A DNA stretch of 64,000 nt from Adiantum capillus-veneris (Eukaryota; Streptophyta; Polypodiopsida; Polypodiales; Pteridaceae), in the NCBI GenBank assembly GCA_014529385.2, contig CM043944.1:64010248-64074247 (forward strand), in the 5' to 3' direction. Numbering within the stretch: position 1 is the first letter of the stretch; each line of letters begins with the position of its first letter. Shown here in pieces: positions 55,652-64,000 of this stretch. The notes under the pieces are model-generated. The model did not search any database. It saw only the letters and a list, made by a program, of their open reading frames with translations, and had not been told where the DNA came from. The position numbers were made by a program, and so were the translations under genes.

Positions 55652-55656
55652 AGCCC
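55652..55656 (+). repeat. Right target-site duplication of Copia B (AGCCC)
   Basis: Identical to 50469-50473. Gypsy C gag resumes here in frame. Confidence 0.94.
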
Positions 55657-56127
55657 CCGGAAAACAAGGGTTCCAATGAGCCTAAGGGGAAGGATAATGT
55701 CCAAAAGTCTCCTAAGGGCAACTCCAACAAAGCTAAAGAGAAGGGAGTTTACAAAGGTAAGAATAAACTCTCTCCTGAAGAGCTTGAGCGTTATCGTAAG
55801 GATAACCGGTGTTTCAAGTGCGGCGAACAAGGACATGCGTACCACGCTTGTCCCCAAAAGAACAACCGCCAAGATCCTCCTAGAGCTTCCTTGGTTGAAA
55901 TCCAAGAGGAGGAGACTCACCAAACTCACCACAAAGGATCTCCTCTATGCCATGCTTGGGGAAAGGTAAGAGAACATGATGCTTTTATTCTCTTTGACCC
56001 TGGTTCTACTCACAATTTTATATCTATAGAGTTGGCCACCAAGCTAGGAATACAATCCTACGAGATGGGAGATGTCCTACCCGCAGACAGTGCCTTCAAG
56101 GGCAAGAAGCTTCAATCACTCTCTTAA
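55657..56127 (+). pseudogene. Gypsy C gag end, zinc knuckle and protease start
   Basis: Continues the gag frame after Copia B: a Lys-rich linker, then CFKCGEQGHAYHACP (CCHC, about 55812-55857) and the protease start DAFILFDPGSTHNFISIELA (about 55979-56038). The catalytic triplet reads Asp-Pro-Gly where Asp-Ser-Gly is usual. The frame ends in TAA at 56125-56127 and the protease continues in another frame. Confidence 0.9.
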
Positions 56128-56135
56128 TCGGGAAA

Positions 56136-56582
56136 TTGAGGCTTCATGTCCAAGGCTCTGTGGACAAAGAGGACTTCTTTATCTCTCCTCTCAAGCATGA
56201 GGATGTAATCCTAGGGGCACCATGGTTTGACCGCCTGGCTGCCGATGTTAAATTTCCTGAAAGGAGAATCTCCTTTAAGTTCAGGGAAAAAGACATGTAT
56301 ATAGATGCTAAGGAAATGGGTAACACCATCCCCATTGTACATACACTAGCTTTCAACAAGTCAATAAAGAGCTCTATTTTCGTGTACATGATTTTTGTTA
56401 AAGACTCTCAAAATGAACCTAATGCTTTAGCAAAAGAAAATAAAAGCAACCAAAAGGAATTAGAGTTATCCAATTTTCTCAAGGGGTTTCAAGATGTTTT
56501 TATTGACGACATCCCTTGTGAGCTAGCTCCTAAACGAGGTAATGATGACCATGCAATTGAACTTCTGAAGTTCACCGCCTAA
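56136..56582 (+). pseudogene. Gypsy C protease C-terminal half and linker to the RT
   Basis: Reads DFFISPLKHEDVILGAPWFD, the conserved ILG-x-PW end of Ty3 protease. A linker follows with LSNFLKGFQDVFIDDIPCEL, the usual segment before RT ('F..VF.DDIPxGLPPxRGxDHxIEL' type). A frameshift near 56580-56690 separates it from the RT. Confidence 0.88.
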
Positions 56583-56647
56583 TAAACCTCCTTATAGAGT
56601 TTCTCAAGCTCAACAAGAGGAGATTATGTGGCAAGTGCATGAGTTAG

Positions 56648-58744
56648 TTGAGAATGGTATGGTTAGGCCAAGCTCATCTCCATTTTGCTCAACCTGTGCT
56701 ATTAGTGCAAAAGAAAGACGGCACATATCGTATGTGTGTCAACTATAGAGCACTAAATAGGATCACTATCAAGAATAGGTTTCCCGTTCCACGGGTAGAA
56801 GACCTATTTGATAAGCTACAAGGATCGACCTACTTCAGTAGGGTTGACCTAAAAAGTGGCTATCATCAAATAAGGATAGTTGATCAAGACATTGTAAAGA
56901 CCGCATTTCGTACTACATTTGGTCTTTACGAATACATTGTCATGCCTTTTGGCTTGACCAATGCACCAGCCACATTCAACCGCTTGATGGAGAAGCTGTT
57001 CAGGCCTCATCGAACCTTCACTGGAGTGTTCTTTGATGATATTATCATCTACTCTAATTCATTGGAGGAACACAAGCAACACCTCCAGGTAATATTTCAA
57101 GTTTTAAGTGAGAATAAACTTTATGTTAATCGAAAGAAAAGTGAATTTTTCTTGCAAGAGATTCAATATTTAGGTCACATTATCTCTCAAGATGGCATCC
57201 AAATGGATCCATCCAAGTTAGAGGTAATAAAAGGATGGCCTAAACCAAGGAATCTTCATGAACTGAGAAGCTTCATAGGTATGTGTGCATACTATAGACG
57301 CTTCATAGAAAAGTTCTCACAAATTGCGGGACCATTACATGACCTAACAAAGAAAAGCGTTAGGTATACATGGTCTACTAAGGAGAACAATGCTTTCAAA
57401 AATCTTAAAGAAAAGCTTATCTCTCAACCTGTGCTTACACTACCGGATCTCTCAAAATTATTTGAGGTCCAATGCAATGCTTGTGGTGATTGCCTTGGAG
57501 CTATTTTGCTCCAAGAAGGGCACGCCATAGGCTATGAGAGTCGAAGGCTCAACCCTGTTGAGCAACCTCTAGGCATATACGAAAAGGAACTCCTTGCAGT
57601 TCTACATGCCGTAGACTCATGGAAGCACTATTTATTGGGGACTCCTTTCATTCTGCGAACGGATCACCAAAGTCTTAAGTACTTCATGACGCAGACCAAG
57701 CTCTCCGACAAACAAATGAGGTGGGCAAATTTCCTTTCGCAATTTCATTTTCATATTGCTCACATTGCTGGCAAGCATAATCAAGTAGCTGATGCACTCT
57801 CAAGACGGCCGAGAGTGAATGCGGTTTCCATAGCAACTCACAATGATCTATCTTCAATGATAGATGAGTATGCTATTGATCCCGATTTTAGAGATGTGAT
57901 TTCAGCCCTTGCATTAGGGAAGAAAGAAGAACCATTTACTTTACAAGATGGTTATCTTCTCTATGGCAATAGACTATGCGTTACTAACTCACTACGTGAG
58001 AAAGTAATGTATGAATCTCATGCTCCACCTTATGCGGGGCATAGAGGGATTCAGTCTACCTTAAAGGGAATTGAAACATATTTCTATTGGCCTACCATGA
58101 AAGTGAACATACAAGAGTATGTTTCCAAATGTGTGGTATTCCAAAAGACAAAATTTGATAGAGGGAAGCAACTTGGATTGCTTCAACCCTTGCCAATCCC
58201 TAATTCACCATGGGAGAGCATATCCATGGATTTTATCTTTGGATTGCCTAAGTCTATCCAGGGGAATACGGGAATATGGACGATAGTAGAAAGGTTTAGT
58301 AAACAAGCTTATTTTATACCTGTCAAAAACACTATCAAAGCCCATCAAATGGCAACCCTCTTTATTTCACAAATTTTCAAGTACCATGGCTTGCCCATGT
58401 CCATAGTGTCGGATAGAGATCCTAGAATGACCAGTAATTTCTGGAAGGGTCTCTTTGAGAATTTAGGAACAAGGCTAAACTTCTCTTCGGCCTATCATCC
58501 ACAAACTGATGGCCAAAGTGAAATAGCTAACCTAACCATTCTCGATCTACTAAAAGCCTATGTAACGGAAGTAGATCAAAGATCCCAATGGGAGAAGTAC
58601 TCACCCTTAGTGGAGTATGCTTACAATAACATTGTACATACTTCCACGGGAAAAGCACCTTTCGAGGTAATTGAGGGAAGATCAAAGAGTCCCTTGCTAC
58701 TTAAGGTACATGGGAAGATCTTCGCTGCAGATGAGTATAGCTGA
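56648..58744 (+). pseudogene. Gypsy C RT, RNase H and integrase
   Basis: About 698 codons (the first ~15 out of the true frame). RT: VQKKDGTYRMCVNYRALNRI, FPVPRVEDLFDKLQG, RVDLKSGYHQIRI (Asp), MPFGLTNAPATFNRLM, VFFDDIIIYS (catalytic pair; FFDD in place of the common Y/F-I-DD). RNase H: ACGDCLGAILLQEG, EKELLAVLHAVDSWKHYL, LRTDHQSLKYF, HNQVADALSRR. Integrase zinc finger: YAGHRGIQSTL then CVVFQKTK, with Phe replacing the last Cys. Catalytic core Asp528, Asp589, Glu625. A TGA at 58742-58744 interrupts the frame, which reopens afterwards. Confidence 0.94.
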
Positions 58745-59308
58745 GACCTACAAGAATCTTTCCAAAAGATTAAGGATGCTATCTCTATCTCACAACAAAG
58801 GCAAAAGGCTGCTGTTGACAAGCACAGAAGAGCCCAAGCCTTTAAAGAAAACGATTGGGTCTTGTTAAAGTTTCCCAAGGCTTGATTAAGGTACACAACG
58901 GGCAAGAATCCTACGGGTCACCAAAAGTACTATGCTAAACTAGCAAAAAGGTACTATGGTCCCTTTCAGATTCTTACGCAAATCAATGAGATGGCCTATC
59001 AACTCAAGTTGCCCAATCATTGGCTCATACACAATGCTTTTCATGTGAGCCTATTAAAGCCTTACAAAGGAGAGCCACCTCAAGAACCAACTATTGAAGA
59101 CCCACCGGAGATCGAGGACCAAGAAGAGGTGGTGCAGCCCGAGTCCATTCTCCGACATGAAGACAAGGTACTAAGAGGCGGTAAGACTATCCGACGATAT
59201 CTTATTAAGTTTAAGAATTATCCTTTTGAAGATGCTAGATGGATGCAAGGCATACAATTAAAGGATAACCTAAACCTTGTAAATGCTTACAATGCTTCCC
59301 AAGAGTAA
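58745..59308 (+). pseudogene. Gypsy C integrase C-terminus and chromodomain
   Basis: The same frame continues after TGA at 58742, with another TGA at about 58882. GPY/F-like region: YYGPFQILTQINEMAYQLKL and HNAFHVSLLKPY. Then the chromodomain: ESILRHEDKVLRGGKTIRRY and LIKFKNYPFEDARWMQ (about 59145-59255). Usual W-x-x-YP-x-x-x-x-TWE becomes F-KNYPFEDARWM, so two of the three aromatic-cage-like positions differ. From family knowledge, chromodomains steer chromovirus integration to heterochromatin. Confidence 0.85.
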
Positions 59309-59651
59309 GCAAATGTACAAAATGTTAAAAATGATCAAATTTTTTGTCTTATAAGACTCTCTTTTTCTTTATTTGTGCACAAAACTGAAGTAGTATGCAT
59401 GCTTAGATCAAGTTTGCGGAGACGACGTCTCCCAAACACCAAGTAGAGCTTGTCACTCTACTATGGAAGACTGATAGGACTAATGTGCAGACATGCTTGT
59501 GGCAGCCTCAGGCTCTCAAGCGCCAAATGGACTAGTCATCCATTGTGGAATGATGTCGTAGGGTAACATAGGGATCCTCTACCCGCTAAGAAAAGGACTC
59601 ATGAACATGCTTTATCTTCTCTACACCATAGTCGAGGACGACTATGATTTC

Positions 59652-59664
59652 AAGAGAGAGGTAA
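59652..59664 (+). promoter_or_regulatory. Gypsy C polypurine tract
   Basis: aagagagaggtaa lies immediately before the 3' LTR TG. The stretch 59309-59651 before it is non-coding 3' UTR with nothing else recognised. Confidence 0.75.
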
Positions 59665-60534
59665 TGTCATAATAATCAATATCTAATTCTCCTAAATGAT
59701 TTTCTCATATTAAACTGATCATTTAATGTGGGGAAGGCCAGGGGAGAAAAAGCTAGAATATTGGTTAAGCTAGCAGACCGGCCACAGTAGGGATCCAAAG
59801 GAGGGAAATTAGGGATCCAAAGGGGGGGTCATCTGCAAAAGAGCCATGTGCAACAATGGGCTAAAAAGACCCTAAGGTTCAGTCCATTAAGAATTCCAAA
59901 ATGCTAAGGTTCCAAAATTCAAAGGTTGTGTCCAAAGGTCAGCCCTAGGGAAAATTGGATGCTTTGTGTGTGCCCTAAAAGTCTTTGCACATCCCTACAT
60001 GGGAGGGGGCAAGCCCTAAAGGTAGGGGATGAGAGATAAAGCCACACACATACACACAGGCTCCCTTTACACAAAGGGAATGAGGGACACATGTCAGCTC
60101 CCTAGGCCAGATGCCCACAAGGTGTGCCCAATTTCTATTGGATGACCCTTGAAGTGGACCAATGAGAATTAAGCTAGAGTAAATCTAGTTTAATTAATTT
60201 AAAAACATTTAATAAAAGAAACCAATGAGAATTAAGTCTCTTAGAAGACTATTGGGCAGTCTCCCAAGGGGTCCAATGAGCATTCAGGAGCCCCATGGCT
60301 TGCCTGATTCCTATTGGCCAGGAGGCAAAGGGGTCCAATGAGAGTTTAGTTTAATTATTTAATTACCTAAAGCTCTCACAAAACATGAAAGGGGGACACA
60401 TGTCAGAAGGCTATCACTTATGTTGCTTAATTGTAATTGGCTTGACTTGGGGAGGGCCAATGAGACTTCAGCAAGAGCAATTAGCAAGAGGGCTCACCCA
60501 AGAGAGAGAGGGGGCTGATTTTTGCAAGGCATTA

Positions 60535-60616
<82 letters not shown>

Positions 60617-61317
60617 AAACAAGCTCATGTGTGAAGAAAGAGAAGACTATCTCTACCAAGCTTTAAACGAGAACTCATCACCTACTCCAAGCTTGTGAGA
60701 TAGAAGCCTACATCAACACTCTCTTGGCATGTGGATGCAAATCCAACCAAGATCCAAGCTTCAATGCATGCTCATCTCCTCTACCAAGCTAATTACTAAG
60801 CTAAGCTATGCTACATATGAGTGATTATGTGAGGAGATGTACATATTTCTCGTAAGATACTCCTTCTTCCTCTCAATCTACTCTCATACCCTGCTAGCTC
60901 TCACCATCTTCGAAGGTGTGTGAGGTCTTGGGTCTGAGAAAGAGGATAATTCAAGTTGTGTTTGTTAAGTGTTTTGCTTAGTGGATGAAGTTTCCATCTT
61001 CATTGCACTATCTAGTCTTGAAGGAACACAAAGAATTGTATTGTACAATGTCTCTCTTGATGGGAGAAACCATAATACAAAGCCTTTTGGAGGGGGGACC
61101 GGCTCCATGAAAATCCGGTCCTCAACTGTTGTCAATAGATTAATTTCTCTCTCTTTTGAAAGTATTGTCGATGCTATCTAACTAGGTGTTATGCTTTTTG
61201 TTGCTCTCTCCACCCAAGCACTCTTGTAATTCTCATTAGGAATCTATTCTAATGAAATGCCCACTATGTTTATGCTAATTTTGCTACACATAAGTTATTA
61301 GGCCATTAAATGTTACA
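59665..61317 (+). repeat. Gypsy C 3' LTR (1653 bp)
   Basis: Matches the 5' LTR throughout. It carries an expanded (AC)n tract at 60536-60614 and retains the four ATTGG/CCAAT pairs. Ends TGTTACA, followed by TSD CGGAC. Confidence 0.93.
60536..60614 (+). repeat. (AC)n microsatellite inside the Gypsy C 3' LTR
   Basis: About 79 bp of AC. The corresponding tract in the 5' LTR (48043-48061) is about 19 bp. As LTRs are identical at insertion, the length change happened afterwards. Confidence 0.93.
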
Positions 61318-61322
61318 CGGAC
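61318..61322 (+). repeat. Right target-site duplication of Gypsy C (CGGAC)
   Basis: Same five bases as 47167-47171. Confidence 0.92.
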
Positions 61323-62830
61323 AACACCAAAACTTGTCAAATTTGAGACTATTTAGAAAACATTTGGTGATATATAGATTTGAGACTATTCACCATGAAA
61401 CATCTGGCTCTATAAAGGACTATTTCCATATTTGGTACTGTCTTTAGGATTTGGGTATTATGTACAACGAATGGCCTATAGGAGAGTACCAAATTGAGTA
61501 GTTTACAGGGGTTTGAGTACTATACAAAGACCTGTGGTACAATGTTGGACCATTCCCATACAACAAAAAGTTAGATTTGGTACTGTCTTTTGCTCGACTC
61601 ATAGTACTAGAACTCTATGCATGCATAAGAGTACCTACTACCGATATGGGTACTTTGCAAATGATTTGATGATAAACAAGAATGCTTTAGTGCTATACAT
61701 GGAGTAGGTTTGGTAGTGCACCAAAACTTTGGTACTACACAATTATGATTTGGTACAATAGAGTGAGGCTTTGGTATTCTATAGATATAATATTTCCATA
61801 TTTGGTATTGTCAATTTAGGCTTTTGGTACTATGTACAACCAATGGCATGCAGGAGAGTACCAAATTGGTTGTTTAGAGAGGCTTATGGACTATACAAAG
61901 ACCTTTGGTATTATGAAGGACCATTGCCATAAAACAAAATGTAAGATTTGGTACTATCCTCTACTTTTGACTCATAGTAGAACTCCATGTAGAAGAGTAC
62001 CCATATGGGTACTTTGCAAACTCTTTGGGGATAGACAAGTATGATTTGGTACTATACAGGGAGTAGGTTTGGTATTGCACAAAGACTTTGTTACCACACA
62101 ATTAGGCTTTGAAAAGATAGAGTGAGGCTTTGGTACTCTATAGATAAAATATTATTTCCATATTTGGTACTCTATAGGCTTTGGTACTCTATAGATAAAA
62201 TATTATTTCCATATTTGGTACTGTCATTAGGATTTTGGTACTATGTACAACCATTGGCATGCAAGAGAGTACCAAATTGGGTAATTTATAGAGGCTTGGG
62301 TACTAAACAAAGACCTTTGGTACTGTGGAGGACCATTTCCATATAACAAAAAGTCAGATTTGGTACTCTTTTTGTGTTTTTGACTCATTGTAGAACTCTA
62401 TGCAGAAGAGTATTATATGGGTACTTTCCAAATGCTTTGGTGATTATCAAGAATGCTTTGGTACTATACATGGAGTAGGTAGGTACTGTACAAAGACTTT
62501 GGTACTATACATGGAGTAGGTAGGTACTGTACAAAGACTTTGGTTCTCCACAATTAGGCTTTGGTAAAATTGAGAGAGGCTTTAGTACTCTATAGATACG
62601 CTTTGGTGTCCCTAGGGAAGGAAAAGGTATTATACAAAGGCTTTGGTACTCTATAGATAGGCTGTGGAATTACTAGTAAACGATTGAACACCAAATTTGG
62701 TACTACACAGGGGCTTTGGTTCTATGCAGGACAGCTTTGGAACTACATAGGAATTAAGTGGTACTGTATATAACCTTTGTAAGGTACTGCACACACCCAT
62801 TTCCATATAGTACACTACCAAATTTGGTAC
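61323..62830. repeat. Minisatellite-like array, 'ttggtact' motif, ~370-410-bp higher-order period
   Basis: The phrase 'ttggtact' and close variants recur dozens of times. A longer unit is also seen: 'tatgtacaac.aatggc.tg.a.gagagtaccaaatt' starts at about 61461, 61833 and 62244 (spacing 372 and 411 bp). Each is followed by 'tacaaagacct.tggta', 'accatt.ccata.aacaaaa' and 'gactcatagta'. The inverse 'agtaccaaa' is also frequent, so short hairpins are possible. No ORF is credible here. Confidence 0.75.
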
Positions 62831-62894
62831 TGTGTTGACCAAATCAGCCATAAGTATTGTCAAACAAATTACAATTGCTAAGAGTTGTTGGTAC

Positions 62895-63121
62895 CTGATA
62901 GTCATTGAGTAGATGCACAAGATGTTTGACAACACGTTTCCTTCCATTTCTGTTATTGCATATGTCCTTCTTGTTAGGTGAAACTCTGGTCTCTGATTTC
63001 CAAAAGGCATGCACCAAACCTCTTGTTTCATTGATGATAGTGGTTCCTTGAGGCAATTGTCTCTCACAAGCACTCAATGGAAACACTTCATCTTGATCTT
63101 TATTCTCCACCCAGCCTTGAA
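62895..63121 (-). CDS. Exon of a possible minus-strand gene, unknown product
   Basis: Open frame bounded by a plausible acceptor (ttgcagcaag, complement of 63122-63131) and donor (cag followed by gtaccaac, complement of 62894-62887). It is 227 bases, entering in phase 1 and leaving in phase 0. It encodes VQGWVENKDQDEVFPLSACE, QLPQGTTIINETRGLVHAFW and KKDICNNRNGRKRVVKHLVH, with no repeat or retroelement character. The frame joins the upstream segment across a 72-bp intron (63122-63193). I do not recognise the family. Confidence 0.4.
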
Positions 63122-63193
63122 CTTGCTGCAACTATATTCCTTCAATGGATACCTAAACACTAGCAAATTTAGGTTGGTTTATTGAGATCTTAC

Positions 63194-63665
63194 CTGTACT
63201 GTTGTTCAAGATCATTGTCAAAGAGGTTCTCTTCACAAAAAGCTCGTTTGCTGAGTGCGAGACCTTAATTTGAGTCAAAGTGTCGTGCACACCCAACAGA
63301 ATGGTGTCTTCGACATTGCTTTTTTTTTTTTTTGCACCTCAAAAAATGTCTGGTGGTGCAAGAGTTGATGGAAATCCTTGATAGACCTAGTGTTTGCTTG
63401 TGCTAGCATTGTGCCACCAGTGTGCAAATGTTCTTCCTTGTCCCTGGATTTTGGTAATCCAAGAGCAGAAGAAGGATGTCTTTCTTTGATTCTCTTCTCG
63501 CGTTTCTTTGCAACCCAATAATTACGAAGAAAATCTTGACTGAATGAAATTACTAATGGAATTGCTTTGTGTCTGTTCATTCGTGCTTGGACCACCTTCC
63601 AACTCATCGAAAGAGAGAAGTTGTGGATCACCCTGAGAGTAGTAATCTCCTGCAGTACTGTCCAT
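63194..63665 (-). pseudogene. First exon(s) of the possible minus-strand gene, frame-broken
   Basis: The ATG at 63665 opens MDSTAGDYYSQGDPQLLSFD and continues to a stop near 63522. One base out of frame, coding-like sequence goes on (NYWVAKKREKRIKERHPSSA, DFHQLLHHQTFFEVQ). Beyond an A-run (poly-T at 63320-63333 on plus) a third frame gives ILLGVHDTLTQIKVSHSANE and LFVKRTSLTMILNNST up to a donor (acag followed by gtaagat) at 63194. Two indels, one in a homopolymer, could be sequencing errors, introns I failed to see, or decay. Confidence 0.35.

Positions 63666-64000
<335 letters not shown>

Larger units (their letters stand above)
47172..61317 (+). mobile_element. Gypsy C: chromodomain Ty3 element containing a nested Copia B
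   Basis: LTRs at 47172-48763 and 59665-61317, a primer-binding site, a polypurine tract and TSD CGGAC define a complete insertion. Without Copia B and one AGCCC repeat (5183 bp) it is about 8.96 kb. Order: gag, zinc knuckle, protease, RT, RNase H, integrase, chromodomain, the chromovirus layout. Damage: gag stops at 49535 and 49865, frameshifts near 56120 and 56600-56700, pol stops at 58742 and about 58882, and the Copia B insertion in gag. Confidence 0.95.

Noticed and set aside
62651-63073. 140-codon minus-strand ORF overlapping the putative exon
   Set aside because: It runs into the satellite array and uses a different frame from the spliced model.

Overview
This window is nuclear DNA from a large, transposon-rich plant genome. 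Supporting signs are LTR retrotransposons with initiator-methionine tRNA primer sites, a Tat-type Ty3 element with two RNase H domains, DUF4283-like LINE first ORFs, and very long GA/TG microsatellites. A Penelope-like reverse transcriptase and a second, animal-looking LINE family suggest a seed-free plant (fern or lycophyte) more than a flowering plant, but that is inference. No bacterial, plasmid, CRISPR or tRNA features were seen. Almost everything recognisable is retroelement sequence, mostly broken.

Layout. 1-4945: 3' part of a Tat-like Ty3 element (protease, RT, RNase H, second RNase H, integrase, probable 3' LTR), apparently inserted into the LINE that follows. 4946-10790 (-): LINE A (CCHC ORF1, endonuclease, RT). 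10823-16050 (-): LINE B, a different family with coiled-coil ORF1, endonuclease, RT, C-terminal zinc knuckle and a PCNA-box-like motif, plus a repeat-rich 5' leader. 16400-17870 (-): Ty3 relic. 17870-23800: mostly non-coding, with local tandem duplications, one exon-like ORF (19357-19553) and one codon-biased gene fragment (21227-21419). 23830-25450 (+): relic of LINE family C. 26239-35911: an old LTR-like element with a gag-like region, split by Copia A (30290-35458, TSD GGAGG). 36100-37255 (-): Penelope-like RT. 37255-38070: tail-to-tail inverted repeat of two LINE 3' ends. 37676-41520 (-): LINE C with its RT core deleted. 41566-46150 (-): scrambled Copia relics.

47172-61317 (+): chromodomain Ty3 element 'Gypsy C' with both LTRs and TSD CGGAC. 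Copia B (50474-55651, minus, TSD AGCCC) is inserted inside its gag. Its LTR carries four iterated convergent ATTGG/CCAAT modules. 61323-62830: minisatellite-like array rich in 'ttggtact'. 62895-63665 (-): a possible spliced host gene or gene relic with a microsatellite-rich leader, running towards the right edge.

The elements give a relative history. Copia B is younger than Gypsy C, which it interrupts, and its LTRs differ at about 5 of 227 positions. Copia A's LTRs differ at about 9 of 227, so it is probably older. Both Copia copies share an in-frame TGA between RT and RNase H.
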